Counted from the stretch's first letter, positions 35,507-44,464 are shown. The stretch: 64,000 nt of DNA from Deltaproteobacteria bacterium (GCA_029261925.1 JAJDAJ010000024.1:1-64000), one strand, 5' to 3'. Notes: generated by a model from the sequence alone, not told the origin. Made by a program: numbers and translations.

Positions 35507-36399
35507 AGCGCGATCCCGAGCCCGTACAGCGCGCCGTACACGGCGTGGAGTCGCGCGGTGTCGACCAGGCAGCGGTTGAACTCCGGGCCGCTCCGGGCAC
35601 GCCCGAGGCGCCGCGCCAGCGCCGGCATCAGGGGCAGGGCGATCCAGGCGAGCACGGCGAGCCGCGCCTGCGGCAGCAGCAGCGCCGTGACGCCGGGCCA
35701 GACCGCGGCGACCCCGAGCGCCAGCGCGAACAGCGCCCGCGTGCGCTCCGGCCCGAGCCGCACCGCCAGCGTTCGCTTGCCCGCGCGCGCGTCCGACGCG
35801 ATGTCGCGCAGGTTGTTCACCAGCATGATGCAGCTGACCAGCGCTCCGATCGGGACCGCCGCGATCAGCACGCCCGCGGGCAGCGAGTCGAGCTGCAGGT
35901 AGGCACTGCCCCCCACCGCGACCAGCCCGAAGAAGACGAAGGCCGCGAGCTCGCCCAGCCCGTGGCGCGAGAGCGGCCAGGGGCCGGCGGAGTAGGCCAC
36001 CGCAGCGGCGATCGACACCAGACCGGTGACCAGGATCGGCAGCCCGCCGATCCGCACCAGCCAGATCCCGGACAGCAGCGCGAGCGCGAGCGTCACCGCC
36101 GCTGCGGCCGCGACCTGTGCGTAGCTCAGCCAGCCCTGCTGCGTGGCGCGCGGCGGTCCCAGGCGATCGCCGTCGTCCACGCCCGCGCGGTGGTCCAGAG
36201 CGTCGTTGGCCAGGTTCGCGCCCACCTGGAGCAGCAGCGCGGCGAGCGCGCACACCGCCGTCACGCTCCACGCATGGCGACCGAGGCTCGCCGCGAGCGC
36301 GCTGCCGACGAGCACCGGGACCAGCGAGGCGCCCAGCGTGCGCGGTCGGGCCGCCAGGGCCAGCGCGCGCGCCGGCGACGGGACCGGCCCGGGATTCAC
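35503..36399 (-). CDS. menA: 1,4-Dihydroxy-2-naphthoate polyprenyltransferase
   Basis: This 298-residue UbiA-family membrane enzyme attaches the polyprenyl tail to DHNA. The two Asp-rich motifs that hold Mg-diphosphate are visible: [16 protein letters not shown] and [16 protein letters not shown]. About eight or nine hydrophobic helices follow one another ([46 protein letters not shown], and others). The GTG start overlaps the menB stop. A methyltransferase (MenG/UbiE) that would finish the quinone is not in the window. Confidence 0.9.
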   Translation of the reverse strand: MNPGPVPSPARALALAARPRTLGASLVPVLVGSALAASLGRHAWSVTAVCALAALLLQVGANLANDALDHRAGVDDGDRLGPPRATQQGWLSYAQVAAAAAVTLALALLSGIWLVRIGGLPILVTGLVSIAAAVAYSAGPWPLSRHGLGELAAFVFFGLVAVGGSAYLQLDSLPAGVLIAAVPIGALVSCIMLVNNLRDIASDARAGKRTLAVRLGPERTRALFALALGVAAVWPGVTALLLPQARLAVLAWIALPLMPALARRLGRARSGPEFNRCLVDTARLHAVYGALYGLGIAL

Positions 36400-37217
36400 G
36401 GCAGCCGCGGGAACTTCGAGAAGTCGGGCTGGCGCTTCTCGACGAACGCGTTGCGGCCCTCCTTGGACTCGTCGGTCAGGTAGTAGAGCAGGGTCGCGTC
36501 GCCGGCGAGGACCTGCAGTCCCGCCTGGCCGTCACAGTCCGCGTTGAGTGCCGCCTTGAGCATGCGGATCGCGAGCGGGCTCTTCTCGAGGATCTCGCGG
36601 CACCACTGCACGGTCTCCTCCTCGAGCCGCTCGAGCGGCACGACCGCGTTGACCAGCCCCATGTCGAGTGCCTGCTGCGCGTCGTACTGCCGGCACAGGA
36701 ACCAGATCTCGCGTGCCTTCTTCTGACCGACGATGCGCGCCATGTACGACGCGCCCCAGCCGCCGTCGAAGCTGCCGACCTTCGGCCCGGTCTGGCCGAA
36801 GCGCGCGTTGTCGGCCGCGACCGTCAGGTCGCAGATCATGTGCAGCACGTGGCCGCCGCCGATCGCGTAGCCGGCGACCATGGCGATGATCGGCTTGGGC
36901 AGGGTGCGCATCTCGCGCTGCAGGTCCAGAACGTTCAGCCGCGCGGTGCCGTGCTCGTCGACGTAGCCGCCGTGACCGCGCACGCCCTGGTCGCCGCCGG
37001 AGCAGAACGCGTCGGGGCCCTCGCCGGTGAGGATGGCCACGCCCACGCCCGGATCCTCGCGCACGTCCTGGAAGGCTCGCCGCAGCTCGATGATGGTCTC
37101 GGGCCGGAAGGCGTTGCGGACCTGCGGGCGGTTGATCGTGAGCTTCGCGATCCCGTCGCCCGACTTCTCGTAGCGGATGTCCTCGAACTCGCCTGCCGGC
37201 TTCCAGCGGGTGGTCAT
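36396..37217 (-). CDS. menB: 1,4-Dihydroxy-2-naphthoyl-CoA synthase
   Basis: This crotonase-fold enzyme closes the second ring of the naphthoquinone. It has 273 residues, the exact usual MenB length. Typical blocks are [23 protein letters not shown] (oxyanion hole), [18 protein letters not shown], and [18 protein letters not shown] with the MenB-specific active-site Asp/Gly. The C-terminal [22 protein letters not shown] is also typical. The ATG at 37217 has AGGAGCAGG upstream and overlaps the menH stop. Confidence 0.95.
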   Translation of the reverse strand: MTTRWKPAGEFEDIRYEKSGDGIAKLTINRPQVRNAFRPETIIELRRAFQDVREDPGVGVAILTGEGPDAFCSGGDQGVRGHGGYVDEHGTARLNVLDLQREMRTLPKPIIAMVAGYAIGGGHVLHMICDLTVAADNARFGQTGPKVGSFDGGWGASYMARIVGQKKAREIWFLCRQYDAQQALDMGLVNAVVPLERLEEETVQWCREILEKSPLAIRMLKAALNADCDGQAGLQVLAGDATLLYYLTDESKEGRNAFVEKRQPDFSKFPRLP

Positions 37218-38098
37218 CGTCCTGCTCCTCGTGTTTCGACGCCCCGGGCGAAGCGGCGGACCGCCGCCAGCCACGCATCGGGACGCTCCAGGTGTGTGGC
37301 GTGCCCGGCCCCGGGCACGATCCGGACGGTCGCGTCCGGGATCGCCGCGCCCATGCGCGCGGCGATCCCGCTGAACTTCGCGTCGCGCTCGCCCGCCAGC
37401 AGCAGGCTGCGCGCGCGGAGCTTCCCGAGGGCGCCCCAGAACGACGGCTGGCTGCCGGTACCCAGGCCGCGCAGGCACGCCGCCAGTGACGGCGCGTCGC
37501 AGGCCAGGCGGCGGCGCCGCTCCGCGGCGAGGCGGGCCGGACCGAGCGTGCGCTGGCTCGCGAACAGCGGCTGCGCCATCCAGTGCTCCACGAACGCCGC
37601 GATGCCGTCCCGCTCGAGCGCGCGCGCCAGCGCCTCGTCCGCCACGCGCCGCGCCGCGCGCTGCTCCGGGGCCTCGAGGCCCGGCGAGGCGCTCTCCAGC
37701 ACCAGTGCCTGCACCCGCTCCGGCCGCAGCGCGGCGGCGCCCAGGCAGACGCGACCGCCCATGGAGTAGCCGACCCAGAGCGCCTGCTCGATGGCGAGCC
37801 CGTCGAGCAGCGCGCAGAGCGCGTCGACCACGCGCTCGAGCGCCCAGCTCGCGGGCGTCGGGCATGGGGCCGCAGAGCCGTGCCCCGGCAGCTCCACCGC
37901 GATCACGCGGTGCGCCGCCGCCAGGCCGTCGATGATCGCCGGGGACCAGGCCGCCGCGCTCCCGGTGAAGCCGTGGACCAGAAGTGCGGGCGGACCCGAG
38001 CCGCGCTCGTGGAACCCGATGCGCGGACCGGCGCCCCCCGGCGCGGAGCGGGGGTGCGGAGCGCGATCGGGCGGATCAGCCGCGGTTCGCGAGGGCAT
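37214..38098 (-). CDS. menH: SHCHC synthase (MenH)
   Basis: This 294-residue alpha/beta hydrolase eliminates pyruvate from [32 protein letters not shown], the nucleophile elbow [22 protein letters not shown] and the catalytic His in [16 protein letters not shown] follow in order. The GYSMGGR elbow is typical for MenH rather than lipases. It overlaps menD by 23 bp and menB by 4 bp. The first 25 residues are unconserved, so the true start may be slightly later. Confidence 0.87.
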   Translation of the reverse strand: MPSRTAADPPDRAPHPRSAPGGAGPRIGFHERGSGPPALLVHGFTGSAAAWSPAIIDGLAAAHRVIAVELPGHGSAAPCPTPASWALERVVDALCALLDGLAIEQALWVGYSMGGRVCLGAAALRPERVQALVLESASPGLEAPEQRAARRVADEALARALERDGIAAFVEHWMAQPLFASQRTLGPARLAAERRRRLACDAPSLAACLRGLGTGSQPSFWGALGKLRARSLLLAGERDAKFSGIAARMGAAIPDATVRIVPGAGHATHLERPDAWLAAVRRFARGVETRGAGR

Positions 38099-39860
38099 CG
38101 TCGACCGCCTGCATCTGCGCGCCCAGGCGCGCGGCCTCGCGCCGCCGGTCGCTCGGCGCGACCAGCACGTCGGTCCCGGGCCGGCCGCAGCTCGCGGCCA
38201 GGGCGTCGATCAGCTCCTTGGGACCGTCGACCCGGCGCGCGCGCAGCCCGAAGCCGCACAGGGCGGCCACCAGGTCGAGCCCCTGGCCCGCGGCCAGGTG
38301 TCGCTCGAAGAGCGCTCGCGGCAGGCTGGTCGCGGCGGGCAGCCACTCGAAGATGCCGCCGCCGTCGTTGTCGATCGCCACGACCGTCAGGTCGGCGTCG
38401 CTGCGGGCCGCCGCGATCCAGCCGCTGGCGTCGTGGAGGAGGGCGAGATCGCCCGTGAGCAGGATCGCGGGCGCGCCGGCGAGCGCCGCTCCCAGCGCGC
38501 TCGAGACGGTGCCGTCGATGCCACTCGCGCCCCGGTTCGCCACGAAGCGCTGCGCGCGCGCGCCTGCGGGCCAGTACAGATCGGCGAGGCGCACGGGCGA
38601 GCTGCTCGCGAGGTGGACCAGCGTGCCCGGAGGCGCGGCCTCGGCCAGTGCGCGCACCAGCAGCGCGTCGCCCGGCGGCTCGGCATCGGCGACGGCGCGA
38701 TCGAGCCCGGCGTCGAGCACGGCGCGTGCGCGGCGGCCAGCGCCGATCCAGGCCTCGCGGAAGGCGGGCACGGCCCGCGTCCCCGCGCGGAGCTCCGCGG
38801 TCAGCGCCCGCGCCAGCACGACGGGCTCCGCGCGAACCATGCGCGCGGCCAGCGCCGAGGGGTCGCTCCAGCCCGCCGCGTCCACGACGATCTGGCGCAC
38901 GCCCGGGCGCGCCTCGAGCGCGAGGCGCAGCGCCTTCGAGGTCGGGGGATCGCCCAGGCGCAGCACGCAGTCGGGCGCGTGTGCGTCCACGAAGCGCGCG
39001 CTGCGCAGCAGTGCATCGTGCGCGTCCACGAGCTGCGGTGCGCAGGCGGGGTCGCAGCGCAGCTGCGAGAGGGGCTCGCCGAGCAGCGGCCAGCCCAGGG
39101 CATCGGCGAGCGCGGCGGTCGCCGCCGCGATGCCGGCTGCGTCGCACGGCCCGACCACGAGCAGCCCGCGCCGCACGGCGGCGAGCTCCGAGGCCAGCTC
39201 GGCCAGCGCCGTCTCGCCGGGCAGGGCGGGCGCCGGCGCAGTCGTCGTGGTGCTGGCCGCGGTTGCCGGTGCCGCGAGACCGAGCGCGTCGAGCGCCGTC
39301 GCGTCGGCCTCCACGAGCGCGGCGTCGAGCGGCTCGCGCAGCGGTACGTTCAGGTGGACCGGACCGGGCGGCTCGCCGCCAGCCACCGCCGTGGCTCGCG
39401 CGGCGACGGAGCGCAGGTGGCGGAAGAGCGCGGCGTCGACCTCTGGTACGGGTAGCTCGTGCTCCCAGCGCACGAAGGCCCGGTACAGGCCGCGCTGCTC
39501 GATCACCTGCCCGGCGGCGCAGTCGCGCAGCTCGGGCGGCCGGTCGGCGCTGAGCACGATCAGCGGCACGCGCGCATGGTGGGCCTCGACCAGCGCCGGA
39601 AGGTAGTTCGCAGCGGCCGAGCCCGAGGTGCAGATCAGCGCCACCGGTGCGCGCGAGGCGCGCGCGAGCCCGAGCGCGAGGAAGCCGGCGGCGCGCTCGT
39701 CGAGCACGGCGTGGTCCTCGATGCGCGGCTCGCTGGCCGCGGCGATCGCCAGCGGTGCGGAGCGCGAGCCCGGGGAGACCACCGCCGAGCGAACGCCGCA
39801 GAGGGCAAGCTCCTCGAGCAGCGCGCCAGACCAGGCCAGGTTGCGGTTCAGCCCGCGCAA
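38076..39860 (-). CDS. menD: SEPHCHC synthase (MenD)
   Basis: This 594-residue thiamin-diphosphate enzyme condenses isochorismate and 2-oxoglutarate. The N-terminal NRNLAWSGALLEELALCGVRSAVVSPGSRSAPLA is the MenD signature. The ThDP site is GDLALLHDASGW followed by VVAIDNDGGGIFEWLP, and the domain-linking RGLYRAFVRWEHELP is also visible. The TTG at 39860 is inferred: it overlaps menF by 13 bp and is the only usable start before the conserved NRNL. Confidence 0.92.
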   Translation of the reverse strand: MRGLNRNLAWSGALLEELALCGVRSAVVSPGSRSAPLAIAAASEPRIEDHAVLDERAAGFLALGLARASRAPVALICTSGSAAANYLPALVEAHHARVPLIVLSADRPPELRDCAAGQVIEQRGLYRAFVRWEHELPVPEVDAALFRHLRSVAARATAVAGGEPPGPVHLNVPLREPLDAALVEADATALDALGLAAPATAASTTTTAPAPALPGETALAELASELAAVRRGLLVVGPCDAAGIAAATAALADALGWPLLGEPLSQLRCDPACAPQLVDAHDALLRSARFVDAHAPDCVLRLGDPPTSKALRLALEARPGVRQIVVDAAGWSDPSALAARMVRAEPVVLARALTAELRAGTRAVPAFREAWIGAGRRARAVLDAGLDRAVADAEPPGDALLVRALAEAAPPGTLVHLASSSPVRLADLYWPAGARAQRFVANRGASGIDGTVSSALGAALAGAPAILLTGDLALLHDASGWIAAARSDADLTVVAIDNDGGGIFEWLPAATSLPRALFERHLAAGQGLDLVAALCGFGLRARRVDGPKELIDALAASCGRPGTDVLVAPSDRRREAARLGAQMQAVDDALANRG

Positions 39861-41203
39861 GCGCCCTCCACGGCCTGGCGCAGTGCTCCGAGCTTGAGCC
39901 GCGTCTCGGCCGCCTCCCGGACCGGGTCCGAGGCCGCGACCAGACCCGCGCCCGCGTACAGGCGCAGCTCGCCCGGGCGCAGCAGGCCGCAGCGCAGCGC
40001 CACGTGGAACTCGCCCTCGCCGCGCAGGTCCACGTGCCCGACCGCGCCGGCGTACCAGCCGCGATCGAAGGCCTCGTGCTTGCGGATCAGCTCCAGGGCG
40101 GCGGGCCGCGGCGTGCCCGCGACCGCGGGCGTGGGGTGCAGCGCCTCGACCAGGTCGAGGACCCGGGTGCCGGGGACCGCCGTGGCCGTGATCGGTGTGT
40201 GCAGGTGAGCGACGTCGCCCGTCTCGAGTCGCTGCGGGCGCGCGGGAACCTCCACGTCGCGACAGCGTGCGCGCAGCGCCTCGGCGATGGCCTCGACCAC
40301 GAAGGCGTGCTCGGCCTGCTCCTTGTCCGAGCGCTCCAGGTCGTCGCTGTCGCGCGATGCGGTGCCCGCGAGCGCGTCGGCGCGCACGCGCCCCCCGCAC
40401 AGCGAGACCATGCGCTCGGGCGTCGCGCCCACGAACGTCGTGTCGCCGATCCCGATCGCGAAGCTCAGGCAGCCCGGGTGTCGCAGCGCCAGCCGCTCCA
40501 GCAGCCCGCGTGCGGGCAGCTGCCCGTCGATCTCCAGCGTCTCGACGTCGGCGATGACGACCTTGCGCGCCGCGCCGCCGCGGATCGCGTCGATCACCTC
40601 GCGGGCGACCCGGGCGTAGCGCTCGCCCAGGCCGCGCGCATCGGGTGCGCGCAGCGCCGGAGGCGCGCCGGGGCATGCCTGAACGGAGACTCGCGCCAGC
40701 AGTGCGGCGTGCGCGCGGGCGGCCGCAGCGGGTGAGGTCGCGGCGTCGACGCGCACGGCATCGACCCGCCGCATGCCCGTGGCGTCGCGGAGCAGCGCGA
40801 TGGCCGGCAGCGTCAGCCGCCCCGAGCCGAAGCGGCGCCACGCCCGATCCCGCGTCTGTGCCGGACGCGGCTCGAACGCCACGCCGCCCACCAGGGCCAG
40901 GGCGTCGCCGGTGCCGTCCGCATCGAGTCGCGGAGTCCAGGCGCGCAGCGCGTCCGCCAGCGTCGCGCCCGTATCGGCGGCGACGACCGCGTCGGCCGCG
41001 CCGATCGCGACGCGCACGCTGCCCCCGGCCGGGCAGAGCGCTGCGTAGCGCGGCAGACCCAGCGCCTCGGCCGTGGCGAAGAGCTCCAGGGGATCGCCCT
41101 GCGGCACGGGTCCAGCGCGCGCGACGATGCGCGTGGCCGTTCCGGCCGCGCCGGTGCTGGCGGCCAGGGCGGCCTCGAGCGCGGGGATCGCGTTCAGCTC
41201 CAC
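39848..41203 (-). CDS. menF: Isochorismate synthase
   Basis: This 451-residue chorismate-binding enzyme makes isochorismate, the branch-point of menaquinone synthesis. The C-terminal catalytic half shows KVVIADVETLEIDG, FVGATPERMVSLCGG, ALAGTASRDSDDLERSDKEQAEHAFVV, LHTPITATAVPG, LHPTPAVAGTPR and YAGAVGHVDLRGEGEFHVAL. The Lys in RKVVIA and the Glu in the last blocks are the catalytic pair. The GTG at 41203 overlaps the end of the MerR gene by 10 bp, so transcription starts upstream of merR. Confidence 0.9.
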   Translation of the reverse strand: MELNAIPALEAALAASTGAAGTATRIVARAGPVPQGDPLELFATAEALGLPRYAALCPAGGSVRVAIGAADAVVAADTGATLADALRAWTPRLDADGTGDALALVGGVAFEPRPAQTRDRAWRRFGSGRLTLPAIALLRDATGMRRVDAVRVDAATSPAAAARAHAALLARVSVQACPGAPPALRAPDARGLGERYARVAREVIDAIRGGAARKVVIADVETLEIDGQLPARGLLERLALRHPGCLSFAIGIGDTTFVGATPERMVSLCGGRVRADALAGTASRDSDDLERSDKEQAEHAFVVEAIAEALRARCRDVEVPARPQRLETGDVAHLHTPITATAVPGTRVLDLVEALHPTPAVAGTPRPAALELIRKHEAFDRGWYAGAVGHVDLRGEGEFHVALRCGLLRPGELRLYAGAGLVAASDPVREAAETRLKLGALRQAVEGACAG

Positions 41204-41940
41204 GTCACCCTCAACCGCGCCCGCTCCGTGGCGTCGAGCGCCTCGGCCAGGGGTCCGCCCTCGGGTGCCAGGCGCGCGCGCACGCCCTCGATCAGGCTGC
41301 GCTGGAAGTGCAGTGCGACCAGCTGCGTGGTCGCCGGCAGCAGCCGCCGGAAGGCGTCGCTCACCTGCGACTGCGACAGCGCCCCGGGCATGCCCGCGCG
41401 GCGCACGTGACGGTCGAAGACCTCGATCGCGCGCCCCGTGATCTCGCGCACGTGGGCGGCGTGGTCGCGTGCGAGCGCCACCAGCGCGTCGAGGGGCACC
41501 CCCGCGTCGAGCAGCTCCCGTGCCGCGCGCACGCTCTGCAGATCGGTCTCGGTGTAGCGCGGCTCGCCCTCGACCTCGACGGGCTCGAGCAGCGCCGTGC
41601 CACGCATCACCTCGAGGAAGGTCTCCGATACCCCCGCCGTCGCCGCGAGCTCCGCCGGCGGGTAGGTGCGCTCCCCCTCCGCCTCGGCCAGCGCCCCCAG
41701 CAGGTCGGCGGCTGCCCCGTCCTGGCCGCTGCCCTCGATCACCCGCCGCACTCCGGCCAGCGTCAGCCCGCGCTGGCTCAGCTCGCGAATCCGGCGCAGC
41801 CGCTCGAGATGCGCCTCGCCGTAGATGGCCACGCGGCCGCGCCTCCGGGGCGCCGGCAGCAGGCCGCGTGACTGGTAGAAGCGGACCGTGTCCACTCCGA
41901 CGCCCGCAGCCCGGGCGATCTCCTCGACGCGATACTCCAT
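41194..41940 (-). CDS. MerR-family regulator with two HTH modules, first gene of the men operon
   Basis: This protein has 248 residues. The first 70 are a classic MerR DNA-binding domain (YRVEEIARAAGVGVDTVRFYQSRGLLPAPRR, AHLERLRRIRELSQRGLTLAGVRRVI). Residues about 93-160 look like a second copy: TYPPAELAATAGVSETFLEVM, PRYTETDLQSVRAARELLDAGVPLDALVAL. The protein contains no Cys at all, so it does not sense metals or oxidation through thiolates. The ATG at 41940 starts the MerR signature. Overlap with menF implies it controls or is co-expressed with menaquinone synthesis. Confidence 0.8.
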   Translation of the reverse strand: MEYRVEEIARAAGVGVDTVRFYQSRGLLPAPRRRGRVAIYGEAHLERLRRIRELSQRGLTLAGVRRVIEGSGQDGAAADLLGALAEAEGERTYPPAELAATAGVSETFLEVMRGTALLEPVEVEGEPRYTETDLQSVRAARELLDAGVPLDALVALARDHAAHVREITGRAIEVFDRHVRRAGMPGALSQSQVSDAFRRLLPATTQLVALHFQRSLIEGVRARLAPEGGPLAEALDATERARLRVTWS

Positions 41941-41953
41941 GGGCGTGACTATC

Positions 41954-41964
41954 AGAGTATCTGC
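41954..41964. promoter_or_regulatory. Small palindrome before merR
   Basis: CAGAGTATCTG (CAGA-N3-TCTG) lies 14 bp upstream of the merR start, in the only AT-richer part of the leader. It is a candidate operator half for autoregulation by MerR; evidence is positional only. Confidence 0.25.
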
Positions 41965-42000
41965 TCGCAGCATTGCTAGCCAGGTTGATTGCCGGACCGG

Positions 42001-42164
42001 GTGCCAGGCACTTGACGCGGGCACCTGACGCGCGCCAGGGGTGCCGGGAAGGGTGCCAGGCACGCGCGTCAAGTCCGTATCATCCGCGTCAAACCTCGAT
42101 GACGCGGTGCCAGGCACTTTGACGCAGGCACTTTGACGCAGGACTTGACGCGGGTGCCTGGCAC
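42001..42164. repeat. Cluster of GTGCCAGGCAC palindromes with TTGACGC elements
   Basis: GTGCCAGGCAC occurs at 42001, 42053 and 42107, and its reverse complement GTGCCTGGCAC at 42154; the spacings are 52, 54 and 47 bp. Between and beside them are at least six copies of TTGACGC or its complement GCGTCAA. The cluster fills the region between the iron-sulfur reductase stop and merR. It may be a repeated extragenic palindrome family or a multi-site operator for the men operon. Confidence 0.8.
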
Positions 42165-42205
42165 GCTCCGGCCGCCGGTTTGCGGCGATCGCGGAGCCGG
42201 TGCGG

Positions 42206-43699
42206 TCAGCCCAGGGTCAGCAGGCGGTGGGCTCCGCTGGTGCGCTCCTGGATCGGGACGCGGTAGGGACAGGCGCCGGTGCACGGCGCGCTGCAGCCGA
42301 TGCACACGTCGGCCTGCTGCTCGAGCCGGGCGTACTCCTGCATGGCGAGCTTCTGCGTGCCGTAGTCCTCGAAGTACATGCGATGGCGGAGCACGTCGGC
42401 GATCGGCACGTCGTGCGGGCAGGCCTCGAGGCAGGCGCCGCAGTGGGCGAAGCAGTGCTTGCCGGCGATGAGCTGGTCGTACTTCTCGAGCAGGGCGAGT
42501 TCCCGGGGCATCGGTGCCTTGCCCGAGGCGTACAGGTACTCGTCGAGGTGCTGCTGCTCGAAGAACGAGACCACCAGGCAGGCAACCGACGGGTTCGAGA
42601 GCACCCACTTGAAGGCCGCCTGGGTGTACGCGTCGGCCTCCTCGCGGAAGCCCTGCAGACCGTGGTGGCGCGCGCCCTTGAGCGTCTTCATGGCCACCAC
42701 GCCGACGTCCGCGGCGTGCGCGCGATCGATCAGCTCCGGTTGCAGCGGCCAGGTGCCGTGGTGATACGCGAGCATCATCACGTCGATGCGCCCGTCCTCG
42801 ATCGCCGCCGCCGCCACCTGCTCGAGGTTCGGCGTGTGCGAGGAGAAGCCCAGGAAGCGCGCCTTGCCCTGCTCGCGCAGCTTCTCGAAGGCGTCGTGCA
42901 TGCGCGGATCGAGCAGCCGCTCCACGCTGTCGCAGGCGTGCACGTGGACCAGGTCCACGTAGTCGGTCTGCAGGCGTCGCAGGCTGTCCTCGACGGCGCG
43001 CACGTAGGCGTCGCTCGGCGACCCGGCCGGCAGGTGGCCGTCGGGCGTGCAGAACTTGGTCGCCAGGAACATCTGCTCGCGGCGGCCGCGCAGGGCTCGG
43101 CCGAGCGCCTGCTCGGACTCGGATCCCGAGTAGTCCGGCGCTGTGTCGAAGTAGTTCACCCCGCGGTCGATCGCCTCGCGCGCGATGTCCTCGCCGCCGC
43201 CCTCGAGGCTGATGCGGCCCGAGCCCAGCGAGATGTCCGAGACCTCGAAGCCCGTGCGGCCGAGGCGCCGGTACGACTGGACGCGCGCCCCACGCCACGC
43301 GGCGCGCGGGCTGGGGTCGGTCAGGGGGACCTTCGGTCGCACGATCTCGTCGATCACGCGGAGCCAGCCGGAGCTGCGCTGCGCGATCGCGAGGCCGGTG
43401 GCGGCGACGCCGCCGACCGCGATCGCGCCGCCGGCCAGGAAGTGCCGCCGGCCGCTGCTCGCCGGTGCCACGTCGTCGGCGGCTTCCGCATCGGGGACCC
43501 GTCGCAGCGCCCAGACGACCGTCACGATCAGGCTCGCCAGCAGCAGCGCCCCTGTGAGCAGCAGGCCCGGCTTCGCGGAGAGCGGCTCGCGAATCCCCTC
43601 GATCATCCGCTGGATGTCGGGCGCGGCCCCGAGCCAGGCGGCGCCAAGCGTCGAGACCCACAGAGCTGCCACCACCCGGAGAAGGCGATCGTCGGCCAT
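42206..43699 (-). CDS. Membrane-anchored iron-sulfur aldo/keto reductase with internal twin-arginine motif
   Basis: This protein has 497 residues. Two hydrophobic helices (about 6-26 and 44-65) come first, then SSGRRHFLAGGAIAVGGVAATG with twin arginines at 84-85 before a third, weaker hydrophobic segment. Next is an AKR barrel: YRRLGRTGFEVSDISLGSG, NYFDTAPDYSGSE (Asp, Tyr), FLATKF (Lys), VDLVHVHACD (His). The C-terminus has two cysteine clusters, HCFAHCGACLEACPHDVP and DVCIGCSAPCTGACPYRVP, for two 4Fe-4S clusters. The whole suggests a reductase placed outside the cytoplasm through Sec plus Tat. The ATG at 43699 lies in a palindrome. Confidence 0.78.
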   Translation of the reverse strand: MADDRLLRVVAALWVSTLGAAWLGAAPDIQRMIEGIREPLSAKPGLLLTGALLLASLIVTVVWALRRVPDAEAADDVAPASSGRRHFLAGGAIAVGGVAATGLAIAQRSSGWLRVIDEIVRPKVPLTDPSPRAAWRGARVQSYRRLGRTGFEVSDISLGSGRISLEGGGEDIAREAIDRGVNYFDTAPDYSGSESEQALGRALRGRREQMFLATKFCTPDGHLPAGSPSDAYVRAVEDSLRRLQTDYVDLVHVHACDSVERLLDPRMHDAFEKLREQGKARFLGFSSHTPNLEQVAAAAIEDGRIDVMMLAYHHGTWPLQPELIDRAHAADVGVVAMKTLKGARHHGLQGFREEADAYTQAAFKWVLSNPSVACLVVSFFEQQHLDEYLYASGKAPMPRELALLEKYDQLIAGKHCFAHCGACLEACPHDVPIADVLRHRMYFEDYGTQKLAMQEYARLEQQADVCIGCSAPCTGACPYRVPIQERTSGAHRLLTLG

Positions 43700-43717
43700 G
43701 TGACAGAGCGTGTCACA
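43699..43717. promoter_or_regulatory. Palindrome TGTGACA-N5-TGTCACA at the start of the iron-sulfur reductase gene
   Basis: The 7-bp arms are perfect; the centre is GAGCG. One arm touches the start codon, so the site could bind a dimeric repressor or, in RNA, hide the initiation region. CRP sites have TGTGA-N6-TCACA; the spacing here is N9, so CRP is unlikely. Confidence 0.45.
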
Positions 43718-43788
43718 GCGGCGCCCCCGGAACAACGCCCGAAGGGGGTGGGAGACAGCGCGCCCCGGATAGTGCATGCTAGGTCCCC

Positions 43789-43807
43789 GGGAGCGAAGCT
43801 CGCTCCC
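43789..43807. repeat. Stem-loop in the divergent region
   Basis: GGGAGCGA and TCGCTCCC pair perfectly around AGC. It lies between the divergent genes at 43699 and 43961. It looks like a single REP-style extragenic palindrome; no second copy was seen in the window. Confidence 0.45.
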
Positions 43808-43960
43808 ACACCGATCGCGCGCCGCTGCCAGCGGCCGCGTCGGCAGGCCGGCTGCGGTCGGCGTCCGGTCCGCGGGGTTCGACTCGCGGTAGCCGGGGTC
43901 CGTAACCGGCGCGTCGCCCCTGGGCCGCGCGCGGGCGTGCGGGCCCGGAGGGAGCGATCA

Positions 43961-44464
43961 GTGAGCGAATCCGGGAACAGCCCGTCGGGTGGCGCCGGTC
44001 GTCGACGCCGGCGCAGGCGCGGCGGTGGCAACGGCAGCAACGGCGCCAGTGGCGGCGGCAACGGCAGCAATGGCGGTGGCGGCTCGCAGCAGCGGCGCCG
44101 GAACGCCACGGCCATGTACCGCCGCAAGATGGAAGAGAAGCTCTTCGGGAAGAAGAGCGATCGCGCCCGGCTGCGCCTCGCCGAGCGGCTGCGCGCCGCA
44201 CATGGTACGCCGGGCTTCGGCCGGACCTTCCGTGAGTACGTCAAGGCGCACGGCGTACCCGCGGACCTGACCCTGCTGATGATGCTGCTCGATCTCGAGC
44301 AGGAGCGCGAGGTGGTCCAGGTGCTCGACGGAATCGAGGCGACCCTGGAGTCGCTCTCGACCGACGAGAAGTCCCTGCTGCGCAAGCGGCTGCGGAACCT
44401 GGAGATGTCGACCGAGTTCGACGGCGTGGCCGATGCCACCGCCGATCTGCTCGAGCGGATCTAG
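43961..44464 (+). CDS. Protein with Gly/Asn/Arg low-complexity N-terminus
   Basis: This protein has 167 residues. The first 45 are low complexity (Arg-rich RRRRRRRGGGNGSNG, then GSNGGGG) followed by a basic segment QQRRRNATAMYRRKMEEKLFGKK. The rest is helical (RLRLAERLRAAHGTPGFGRTF, LMMLLDLEQEREVVQVLDGIEATLESLS, KSLLRKRLRNLEMSTEF). The basic, disordered tail suggests RNA or DNA contact; the family is not recognised. The GTG at 43961 is supported by CGGAGGGAG. Repeats in the N-terminal DNA could vary in length between strains. Confidence 0.55.
   Translation: MSESGNSPSGGAGRRRRRRRGGGNGSNGASGGGNGSNGGGGSQQRRRNATAMYRRKMEEKLFGKKSDRARLRLAERLRAAHGTPGFGRTFREYVKAHGVPADLTLLMMLLDLEQEREVVQVLDGIEATLESLSTDEKSLLRKRLRNLEMSTEFDGVADATADLLERI

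Noticed and set aside
43699-43717. TGTGA...TCACA considered as a CRP/FNR site
   Set aside because: The spacing between the two half-sites is 9 bp instead of 6 for CRP, and the FNR core TTGAT is absent.
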